In this document: piece by piece, positions 57,648-64,000 of the stretch
Position numbering within the stretch: position 1 is the first letter of the stretch
Layout of the letters: each line of letters starts with the position of its first letter
From: GWA2-66-18 sp964537395
Lineage (GTDB): Bacteria > Elusimicrobiota > Elusimicrobia > UBA1565 > UBA9628
Direction: 5' to 3'
DNA length: 64,000 bases
NCBI GenBank assembly: GCA_964537395.1
Contig: CAZIBN010000001.1
Span: 1 to 64,000, forward strand
Notes under the pieces: generated by a model
What the model was told of the DNA's origin: nothing
Database searches by the model: none
The model's input: the letters and a program-made list of their open reading frames with translations, nothing else
Made by a program: the position numbers and the translations under genes

Positions 57648-58837
57648 ATGAGGCCGAGCTCGCGGCCGACCTTGCCGAACTTCTCGAGCGCGAAGTCGAT
57701 GTCCTTGGCCGTGTGCCCGGACGACACGATCGTGCGCAGGCGGTCCTTGCCCCGGCCCACGATCGGGAAGCAGATGGCGAGCGCGAACACCCCCTCTTCG
57801 AACAGGCGGGCGGAGAATTCCTGAGCCTTCTTGGTGTCGCCGATGAGGACGGGGGTGATGGGGGTTTCCGAAGCGCCGGTGTTGAAGCCGAGCTTCTTGA
57901 GACCGTCCTTGAGATGGGCCGCGTTCTGCCACAGCTTTTGAATGCGCTGGGGCTCGTCGAGCATCACGTCGATGGCGGCGGCGCAGGTGGCGATCACCGA
58001 CGGCGGGTGAGAGCTCGAGAAGGTGAAGGGGCGCGCGGTCGAGATCAGGTAGTCGATGAGGCGCTTCTGGCCCGCGACGTAGCCGCCGACCGAGCCGACG
58101 GCCTTGGAGAGCGTGCCGATCGAGACCTGGATGCGGTCGGCGACCTTGAAGTGGTTCGGCGTGCCGCGCCCGTTCTCCCCCATCACGCCGGACGCATGGG
58201 CGTCATCCACCATGACGAACGCCTCATATCTCTCGGCGAGCTCGACGATCTCCGGCAATGGAGCCAGATCGCCGTCCATTGAAAAGACACCATCCGTCAC
58301 GATCATGCGCCGGCGGGTTCCCGCCGACTCCTTGAGAATAGCCTCGAGCGCCTTCATGTCCTTGTGCGGGTACACCTTGCGCGCGGCCTTGGCCAATCGC
58401 GCTCCATCGATGATGGAGGCGTGGTTGAGCTCGTCGGAGATCAGCAGATCCTTGGGGTCGCTCATCAGGCTCTGGCAGCAGGCGACGTTGACGGTGAAGC
58501 CAGACTGGAAGACGAGTGCTGACTCGGTGCCCTTGAACCTGGCGAGCTTCTGCTCGAGCGCCAGGTGCAGGTCCTGCGTGCCGATGATCGGGCGCACGGC
58601 GGCGGTGCCGACGCCGTGGCTGTCGATGGCGGCCTTCGCCGCGGCCTTCAGCTTCGGATGCCCGGTCAGATCCAGATAATTGTTGGACGTCAGGTTCACG
58701 ACCTTCTTGCCGTCGATGATGGAGACCGGCGCCTGGTGGCCCGTCAACACGCGCAGCTTCACGAAACGGCCCTCGGCCTTGAGCTGGGCGATCTCGGCAT
58801 CGAGGAAATCCATCAAACCGTCGGTCTTAGTCGTCAT
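57644..58837 (-). CDS. kbl: glycine C-acetyltransferase (2-amino-3-ketobutyrate CoA ligase)
   Basis: A 397-residue PLP enzyme of the alpha-oxoamine synthase family. NLTSNNYLDLTGHPKL, DELNHASIIDG, VDDAHASGVMGENGRG and the PLP Lys in IGTLSKAVGSVGGYVAG. It splits 2-amino-3-ketobutyrate, made by threonine dehydrogenase, into glycine and acetyl-CoA; tdh lies 2.2 kb away. I chose the ATG at 58837, directly after a TATAAT. Related serine palmitoyl-, AON- and ALA-synthases are alternatives. Confidence 0.9.
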   Translation of the reverse strand: MTTKTDGLMDFLDAEIAQLKAEGRFVKLRVLTGHQAPVSIIDGKKVVNLTSNNYLDLTGHPKLKAAAKAAIDSHGVGTAAVRPIIGTQDLHLALEQKLARFKGTESALVFQSGFTVNVACCQSLMSDPKDLLISDELNHASIIDGARLAKAARKVYPHKDMKALEAILKESAGTRRRMIVTDGVFSMDGDLAPLPEIVELAERYEAFVMVDDAHASGVMGENGRGTPNHFKVADRIQVSIGTLSKAVGSVGGYVAGQKRLIDYLISTARPFTFSSSHPPSVIATCAAAIDVMLDEPQRIQKLWQNAAHLKDGLKKLGFNTGASETPITPVLIGDTKKAQEFSARLFEEGVFALAICFPIVGRGKDRLRTIVSSGHTAKDIDFALEKFGKVGRELGLI

Positions 58838-58843
58838 GCCGCG

Positions 58844-58855
58844 ATTATATAGAAT
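58844..58855. promoter_or_regulatory. back-to-back divergent -10 boxes (kbl / GT-C gene)
   Basis: ATTATATAGAAT holds TATAAT for kbl on the minus strand (58844-58849, 6 nt from its ATG) and TAGAAT for the GT-C gene on the plus strand (58850-58855, 7 nt from its ATG). TTAGTC at 58827-58832 is 17 nt before the latter. Both messages should be leaderless, and the two promoters cannot be occupied together. Confidence 0.6.
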
Positions 58856-58862
58856 GTACGCC

Positions 58863-60365
58863 ATGAAACGCATCGATGCGGCCTCGGCCTTTCTTCTGGC
58901 CCTGTGCCTCGTCGGGCTGCTGGCCAAGCTGTCGGGCGTGCCCGCGATATCCCTCGACGAAGCCTGGATCGGCATGCTGGCCACGCGCCTGCGCAACCTC
59001 GGGGCCTACACGCCGCACCAGATGAACCCCTACACGGGCCCGCTGTACGCCTGGCTCGTGGCCGCGTGTTTCACCGCGAGGGACGTGACCCTGGAAAGCC
59101 TGCGCCTGCCGGGCGCCCTTCTCAACGCCGCCGCGCTCACGGGCATCTGGCTTCATCTGCGCCGGCGCGTCTCACCGGAAGCGGCGATGTCCTGGGTCCT
59201 GCTGTGCGCGGGCTCGGCATATTTCCTGATGAAGTCGCGCCTGGCGTGGGAGGTGTACGCGCTGCACCCGATACTGATCCTCGGCACGCTCGCCATCCTG
59301 GCCCGGCCGGGCGGCACGGCCGGCCTCGTGGCCCTTACCATGCTCGGCGTGCAGAACCATTTCATCTATCTCTCGATCCCCGCCTCGCTGGTCGTGCTCT
59401 TTGGGGCGAGGGCGGCCTGGCGCGGCGAAAAGGAAGCCGAGAGCCGCCTGAAGGACTCTGTCTCGGCGCTTGCGGCCGGCGCCGTCCTGGCGCTCGTGAA
59501 GTTCCCCCTCACCGACGCGCTGTGGGTCGCGCACCGCCCGACGTTGCTCGCCGCGCTCATCCTCCTTCCCGTTCTGGCCGCGGCCGCCATCCGGCGCGTG
59601 CCCATCGAGATCCTGCTCCTGCCGTTCACGCGCGCCCGCAGAGAGCTTTCGATCTTCCTGGCGCTGACGATCGCCGCCTTCGTCGTGTGGCATCTCATCC
59701 CGCTCGTCCAGATCTTCGCGGGGCCGGTCGTGTTCAAACGCCTGTTCTCCTATGACATGCCTTTGGCGCTGGCCGCGCCGCTTCTTCTATGGGGCCTCTT
59801 CCTGGCCGGCCTGCTCGCCTGGAACTGCGTGCGCGCATGGCACGACGAGAGCCTGAGCTTCCACGAGCGCACCTTGCTCCTGTGGCCCGCCGCCTTCGCG
59901 GCGGTGTTCATCCTCATACGGCACACGAGCTCCCTGCGCTACTACTCCCTGCCGGCGCTGCTCGGCACGCTCGCGCTGTCGGCCGCCCTGCCGCGGCTCG
60001 CACGCGCGGACAAGCACCGCATCTACCGCTGCGCGATAGCGGCGGCGTTCGTGACGCAGATCTTCCTGCTGCGCGAGATCGGCTCGCCCGGCGACCGCCG
60101 TCCGCTGAACTTCCGCATCGGCTGGCGGAAGGAGAACTCCAAGGATTTCTCGCGCAAGGAGGGCCTGTTCGCCGCCTTCGACGCCGCGCGCGCCTGCGGG
60201 ATCGCGCACGCGGAGCGCAGCTTCACTGCGCTCCCCCTCTTTTTCCACAGCACCGCAACTCCGAACCCGGGATGCGACAGCGCTCTCGCCTTCGACGCGG
60301 ACCAGTGCCCGGAGTGCCCGGCCGCGCCCTACTACCGGTGGTCCGTCGTGCCCGTCGCGAAGTAG
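58863..60365 (+). CDS. GT-C/ArnT-like membrane glycosyltransferase
   Basis: A 500-residue membrane protein with ~11 hydrophobic segments. The first outer loop has SLDEAWIGMLATRLRNLG, where Asp-Glu is the usual GT-C catalytic acid pair, and PYTGPLYAWLVAACF is typical of the PMT/ArnT group. The C-terminal ~90 residues are a soluble outer domain with several Cys (CDSALAFDADQCPECP). These enzymes move sugars from polyprenyl carriers. Acceptor unknown. Start at 58863 chosen from promoter geometry. Confidence 0.8.
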   Translation: MKRIDAASAFLLALCLVGLLAKLSGVPAISLDEAWIGMLATRLRNLGAYTPHQMNPYTGPLYAWLVAACFTARDVTLESLRLPGALLNAAALTGIWLHLRRRVSPEAAMSWVLLCAGSAYFLMKSRLAWEVYALHPILILGTLAILARPGGTAGLVALTMLGVQNHFIYLSIPASLVVLFGARAAWRGEKEAESRLKDSVSALAAGAVLALVKFPLTDALWVAHRPTLLAALILLPVLAAAAIRRVPIEILLLPFTRARRELSIFLALTIAAFVVWHLIPLVQIFAGPVVFKRLFSYDMPLALAAPLLLWGLFLAGLLAWNCVRAWHDESLSFHERTLLLWPAAFAAVFILIRHTSSLRYYSLPALLGTLALSAALPRLARADKHRIYRCAIAAAFVTQIFLLREIGSPGDRRPLNFRIGWRKENSKDFSRKEGLFAAFDAARACGIAHAERSFTALPLFFHSTATPNPGCDSALAFDADQCPECPAAPYYRWSVVPVAK

Positions 60366-60395
60366 CGCCGGTCCGGGGACGATATGTGCTCTGCG

Positions 60396-60425
60396 AAAGT
60401 ATGTCTACTATTATAGACATACTTT
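60396..60425. terminator. TGTCTA/TAGACA hairpin, copy C, bidirectional terminator
   Basis: A perfect 12-bp stem (AAAGTATGTCTA) with a CTATTA loop between convergent genes. The A- and T-rich stem ends give short U-tracts on both strands, so it can stop transcription both ways. The core 18-mer is 60402-60419. Confidence 0.7.
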
Positions 60426-60456
60426 TGAGACAGCCTATAAGCCCCCGCCAGCCGGG

Positions 60457-61071
60457 TCACTCCGGCATCTGATAATTGAACGACGGGGGACCTTCGACGG
60501 GAAGAAGCTCCCATAGATCCTCAAGCGCGACCGCGCGGACCGCCTCGCGGCGCGAGAGGACCCGAACGGCCAATTCCAGGGACCAGCGCTCGTTCATGAG
60601 GGCGGCAAGCCCGCGCACCGCGTCGCCGAGGGCGCGGCGGCCGCCCGAAGCTTCGACAGCGACCAATTCAAGGGTCTGCCCCGGCGCGAGACGGCCCTTC
60701 GCCGCCGCGCCGGCAATGAGCACGGCCGCGGCCTTGCCGCGCAGGGCCTTGCGGATCGCGTCGGCGACGGCGTCGGCGTGCTCGGCTTCGCGCTCCAGAA
60801 GAGGCAGCAGAACCTCCAACATGAGCCAGCGCCGGCGGTCGAGCCGCCACTGGTCCGAGCGGCCCGCGGGACGCCGCTCGACGAGCCCGAGCTTCGCCAG
60901 CGCCGCGAGCGCCACGGAGGCGCCCTGGTGGTTGATGCCGGCGATGCGCGCGAGCGCCCGACCCGACAGCGGAGACTTCGAGCGGAACAGCGCCCTAAGC
61001 ACTGCCAGGCGGCTGGGAGCGGACAGGACCGCGTCCAGCGGGCGAGCGAGGTGGCCTTTCAGGTAGATCAT
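60457..61071 (-). CDS. winged-helix protein with degenerate nucleotidyltransferase-like domain
   Basis: A 204-residue protein. Residues ~15-80 form an ArsR/MarR-like winged helix (LSAPSRLAVLRALFRSKSPL, SVALAALAKLGLVERRPAG). The segment AAAVLIAGAAAKGRLAPGQTLELVAVE lines up with the MNT-type nucleotidyltransferase strand-loop (G-S-x-A-x-G ... S-D-x-D), but the Gly-Ser and the Asp pair are missing, so it should be inactive. Probably a regulator. It lies 12 bp after tdh on the same strand. Confidence 0.65.
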   Translation of the reverse strand: MIYLKGHLARPLDAVLSAPSRLAVLRALFRSKSPLSGRALARIAGINHQGASVALAALAKLGLVERRPAGRSDQWRLDRRRWLMLEVLLPLLEREAEHADAVADAIRKALRGKAAAVLIAGAAAKGRLAPGQTLELVAVEASGGRRALGDAVRGLAALMNERWSLELAVRVLSRREAVRAVALEDLWELLPVEGPPSFNYQMPE

Positions 61072-61083
61072 GAGCCCAGTGCG

Positions 61084-62106
61084 CTAGGGGACGAAGACGA
61101 CCTTGCCGCAATCGCGCGCGGGAGAGGTCATCGCGGCGAAGCCCGCCGCGTAGTCCTTCAGAGGGAACGTGTGCGTCACGACGGGCTTCAGATCGATGGT
61201 GCCGGAACGGAGGAGGCGGTCGGCCTTGTACCAGGTCTCGAAGATCTCGCGCCCGACAATGCCGTGCACGCGCACGCCCTTGAAGATCAGGTCGTTGGCC
61301 CAGTCGAGCTCGATCTTCTTCGAGGGGATCCCGAACGCGGTGATGCGGCCTCCGCTGCGCACGCACTTGAAGGCCTGAGTGATGGCCTCCTGCGCGCCGG
61401 ACATCTCGCAAACGACGTCGTACCCGTCCTTCACCTTGCCGGCCTTGATCGGGTCCTCGCCTGGCGACACGACGGTCGTAGCTCCCATCCGGATCGCGAG
61501 CTCGGCGCGGTACTTCGAGCCCTCGACCGCGATGATGCGGTCCGCGCCCGAGGCCTTCGCGACGGCGATCGAGAACAGGCCCTGCGGGCCGCAGCCCATC
61601 ACCAGCACCGACTTCGCGGCGACGGGCTCGACGAGCACGGAGTACACCGCGTTGCCGAAGGGCTCGAATAACGAGCCGAGATCTCTCAATGAGTCGTCGC
61701 TGTGCTTCCACGCGCAGCGCGCGGGCACGGCCGCGTACTCGCCAAAGCCCCCGGGGCCGTCCACGCCGATGATCTTCATCTCCCGGCAGACATGTCGCTG
61801 GCCGTTCTGGCACTGGTAGCAGAGCCCGCAGAAGATGTGGCTCTCGACGGAGACGAAGTCGCCTATCTTGAAGTCGCGCGCCGCCGCGCCGACCTCGGCG
61901 ATCGTGCCGCAGAACTCGTGGCCGAAGGTGCTCGGAGTTTTAAATCGCTCTGGCGCCCACGAATTCCAGCCGTAGATGGGCAGGTCCGACCCGCAGATGG
62001 AGGCCCGGTGGACCTTCACGAGCACTTCGTCCGGCTTGATCTTCAGCTCGCCCATCGATTCATAGGCCGCGCCCGGCGCCGGCGACTTCTTGATCAATGC
62101 TTTCAT
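61084..62106 (-). CDS. tdh: L-threonine 3-dehydrogenase
   Basis: A 340-residue zinc MDR enzyme. Catalytic Cys in ASICGSDLPIYGWN, His-Glu in TFGHEFCGTIAEVG, structural-zinc segment CGLCYQCQNGQRHVC and NAD motif VMGCGPQGLFSIAVA. Converts threonine to 2-amino-3-ketobutyrate for Kbl. ATGA-coupled to proline dehydrogenase, forming an amino-acid catabolism unit. Confidence 0.93.
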   Translation of the reverse strand: MKALIKKSPAPGAAYESMGELKIKPDEVLVKVHRASICGSDLPIYGWNSWAPERFKTPSTFGHEFCGTIAEVGAAARDFKIGDFVSVESHIFCGLCYQCQNGQRHVCREMKIIGVDGPGGFGEYAAVPARCAWKHSDDSLRDLGSLFEPFGNAVYSVLVEPVAAKSVLVMGCGPQGLFSIAVAKASGADRIIAVEGSKYRAELAIRMGATTVVSPGEDPIKAGKVKDGYDVVCEMSGAQEAITQAFKCVRSGGRITAFGIPSKKIELDWANDLIFKGVRVHGIVGREIFETWYKADRLLRSGTIDLKPVVTHTFPLKDYAAGFAAMTSPARDCGKVVFVP

Positions 62107-62945
62107 TCGAAAAAGTTCCTCACGACGAAAAGCAGATTCTCCTTGCGCTCGCGTATGCGCCGGTAGAAGTACGGGAACCAGTGCGACCCGTACGGGACGT
62201 AGATGCGCACCGTATGGCCCTGCTCACGCAGCTCGCGCGCGCGCTTGCCGCGGATGCCGTACAGCATCTGCAGCTCGTAATCGGATTTAACGAGCCCCGC
62301 CGCGTCGAAGGCCTTCAGCGCCGCCGCGATGCGGGCGTCGTCGTGCGTCGCCATGGCCGGGAGCGGCGCCTTGGCGAGGATCGCCGAGCAGCGGTCGTAG
62401 CTGGCGTCCACCTCCTTCTTGTCCTGGAAGGCGACGGCCGCGGGCTCCTTGTAGGCGCCCTTGCACAGGCGCACGCGGGCCTTGCGCGCGACGGCGTCCT
62501 TGGAGTCCTGCTCGGTCCTCCGCAGGGCCGACTGAAGGACGATGCCCACGCCGGGGTGCTTGTCGTGGATGGCGTAGAACAGATCGAGCGTCTTCTGCGT
62601 CCACTGCGAGCCTTCCATGTCGATGCGCACGAAGGTCTTGAGGCGCTCGGCCTCCGTCACGATGCTCAGAAGGCTCTCCGTCGCCAGCTTCTCGTCGAAG
62701 GCGAGCCCGAGCTGGGTGAGCTTGAGCGAGATGTTCGCGTCCACGCCGGACTCGGCGAGGCGGCGCAGCATGTTCAGATTCTCGTCTCGCGCGGCGAGAG
62801 CGTGCGGCTGGTCGAGGCTGTCCTCGCCAAGGTTGTCGAGCGTGGCCTTGAGGCCGCCGGCGTTCAGCGCGCGGACGGCTTCGATGGCCTCGGAGATATC
62901 ATCGCCCGCAACGAAGCGGTGGGCCAGGAAGGTAAGCGCTCTCAT
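62103..62945 (-). CDS. proline dehydrogenase
   Basis: A 280-residue monofunctional FAD enzyme of the PutA/PRODH family: SLKLTQLGLAFD, FVRIDMEGS, VRLCKGAYKEP, MATHDD and the substrate-binding end YVPYGSHWFPYFYRRIRE. Oxidises proline to pyrroline-5-carboxylate. TAGAAT (62953-62958) ends 7 nt before the ATG. The P5C dehydrogenase gene is not in the window. Confidence 0.93.
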   Translation of the reverse strand: MRALTFLAHRFVAGDDISEAIEAVRALNAGGLKATLDNLGEDSLDQPHALAARDENLNMLRRLAESGVDANISLKLTQLGLAFDEKLATESLLSIVTEAERLKTFVRIDMEGSQWTQKTLDLFYAIHDKHPGVGIVLQSALRRTEQDSKDAVARKARVRLCKGAYKEPAAVAFQDKKEVDASYDRCSAILAKAPLPAMATHDDARIAAALKAFDAAGLVKSDYELQMLYGIRGKRARELREQGHTVRIYVPYGSHWFPYFYRRIRERKENLLFVVRNFFE

Positions 62946-62958
62946 GCGCCCGATTCTA

Positions 62959-63336
62959 CTAGATGTTGAGGCGATCGAGCACGGAGCCCGACGAGCGGGA
63001 GAACATCAGGATCAGCCAGCCGATGAGAAAAAGGACCCCGCCGATCGGCGTCACCGCCCCCCACTTCCGTACGCCGGTGAGCGCGAGGATGTAGAGGCTG
63101 CCGGAGAACAGGACGATGCCGGCGGTGAAGCACCAGCCGGCCTTGCTCGGGCCGCGCACCGCCGCCAGGAGGAGCAACGCCAGCGCGTGATAGACCTGAT
63201 AGCGCACGCCCGTCTCGAAGATGGCGAGCATGTCCGGCGTCAGCCGCGTTTTCAGCGCGTGCGCGCCGAAGGCGCCGAGGCCCACGGCGAGAAACATGAA
63301 TCCCGAGCCCATACGGACCCAGAGCTCGGGGTTCAT
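62959..63336 (-). CDS. DUF423 (YgdD-like) membrane protein
   Basis: A 125-residue protein with four hydrophobic helices. GLGAFGAHALKTRL, TGVRYQVYHALALLLLA, FSGSLYILALTGVRKWG and TPIGGVLFLIGWL are the DUF423 signatures. Function unknown across bacteria. It lies 3 bp after the HEAT-repeat gene. Confidence 0.92.
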   Translation of the reverse strand: MNPELWVRMGSGFMFLAVGLGAFGAHALKTRLTPDMLAIFETGVRYQVYHALALLLLAAVRGPSKAGWCFTAGIVLFSGSLYILALTGVRKWGAVTPIGGVLFLIGWLILMFSRSSGSVLDRLNI

Positions 63337-63339
63337 CGT

Positions 63340-64000
63340 TTACTCCGCGTCGAGCGGGTCGTTGACGAGGACGCCGTTCTGGTCGCGGCGGATCAGATGG
63401 AAGTAGGTCTGCAGTTCCTCGGCGCGCGGGTTTCCGAGCGCGATGATCGCGGCGGTGCGCATCTGGGGGTCGCGATCGCGCGTCGCGATCTCCTCGAGCA
63501 TGTCCTTCTGCATCGAGCTCACGCGGTTGGAGTGCAGCAGGATCGCGGCCCGGCGCACCGCGGCCGGGGTGTTGGCGTTGCGCGCCAGGTCGTAGGCGAG
63601 GTCGCGGACGTCGTTGTAGCCCATCAAGCCGTACAGGCTCTTGAGGGCCTCGACGCGGGCGGCTTCGTCAGTGTCGCGACCGGCGATGTTTATCAGGGCA
63701 TCCTTGACGGGATTGCCGTTGACGAGGAACAAAGCCCAGATCGCGGCGAGGCGGACGGCCTGATTGTTCTCGCGCTGCGCGGCGTCGATCACATCATTGC
63801 GAACATCAGGGCGCTGGGAGGCTGCCCAGTAGAGAGACTTATAGGAGATCGCACGCAGGCCGATGTCGGCGCCGCGTTGCGCGTAGTCGAGCAGGGCCCG
63901 GTAAACGACGGGGTAGTTGGTGACGACGGAGAGCGTCTTCGCGGCCTCGCGGCGGACCGAGAGGTCTTCATTGCGGTTCTCGAAAACCTCGATGACGCGG
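63340..64000 (-). CDS. HEAT-repeat protein, C-terminal part (5' end outside window)
   Basis: The frame is open from the window edge to a stop at 63340, with no clear start inside. About six HEAT-like repeats are visible (LSVRRE-AAKTLSV, GADIGLRAISYKSLYWA, NNQAVRLAAIWALFLV, RVEALKSLYGLMGY, AVRRAAILLHSNRV, MRTAAIIALGNPRAEEL). It is probably a scaffold, perhaps exported like other repeat proteins of this genome, but the N-terminus is missing. Confidence 0.8.
   Translation of the reverse strand, partial: RVIEVFENRNEDLSVRREAAKTLSVVTNYPVVYRALLDYAQRGADIGLRAISYKSLYWAASQRPDVRNDVIDAAQRENNQAVRLAAIWALFLVNGNPVKDALINIAGRDTDEAARVEALKSLYGLMGYNDVRDLAYDLARNANTPAAVRRAAILLHSNRVSSMQKDMLEEIATRDRDPQMRTAAIIALGNPRAEELQTYFHLIRRDQNGVLVNDPLDAE

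Overview
The window is a dense, GC-rich bacterial chromosome segment. It has about 66 protein genes, many of them overlapping by ATGA/TGATG, and no rRNA, tRNA, CRISPR array, transposase or integrase that I could find. Lipoproteins, LPP20/FlgO-type outer-membrane proteins, murC and many signal peptides indicate a diderm. TPR-rich secreted proteins, a bacterial topoisomerase VI and many orphan two-component proteins suggest a little-cultured phylum such as Elusimicrobiota, but that assignment is inference. The base pattern is chromosomal housekeeping, not a mobile island.

Layout. 1-3 kb: a secreted-protein fragment, a HAD phosphatase, EF-P with an altered tip loop, and a soluble histidine kinase. 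3-9 kb (minus): an RdgB-signal peptide-TPR fusion, murC, rsmA and a GT-C/TPR membrane protein. 9-16 kb: BON lipoprotein, mutY, a receiver protein, an exported tandem-domain nucleotide cyclase, a receiver-kinase hybrid, an M28 peptidase, ygfZ and a HAD phosphatase. 16-21 kb: a homogentisate-type aromatic catabolism operon. 21-28 kb (minus): hemW, phoH, a receiver protein, valS and a secreted protein. 28-33 kb: an exported Ala/Pro-rich protein, era, an XRE regulator and both topoisomerase VI subunits. 33-37 kb: speA and a TPR protein. 36.6-46 kb: two zinc dehydrogenases, ribD-ribE-ribBA-ribH, nusB, ligA and a divergent purH. 46-48 kb: a DUF4279-like protein and an exported PPK2. 47.9-54.7 kb (minus): the unusual cluster described next. 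54.8-58 kb: an OmpR-type regulator and a GEMM riboswitch ahead of FlgO/LPP20/FlgT-like genes. 57.6-63 kb: kbl, a GT-C protein, an HTH protein, tdh, proline dehydrogenase and DUF423. The last gene is a truncated HEAT-repeat protein.

The most interesting locus is 47877-53211. It encodes polyprenyl diphosphate synthase, a PqqD-like peptide-binding (RRE) protein, three paralogous PqqE-like radical SAM proteins, a MenA/UbiA-type prenyltransferase and an unannotated 39-residue peptide. The peptide has a PqqA-like W-x-x-P ... Y frame, but Met stands where PqqA has its cross-linked Glu. I infer a ribosomally made, radical-SAM-modified and probably prenylated product, possibly a lipid-soluble redox cofactor. 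An SDR gene and a GbsR/MarR-like regulator with its own promoter and operator lie directly upstream.

Two features recur across the window. At many gene starts a good -10 box ends 6-7 nt before the start codon, implying leaderless mRNAs. Several intergenic gaps carry long perfect inverted repeats, including three copies of an 18-nt TGTCTA/TAGACA hairpin.
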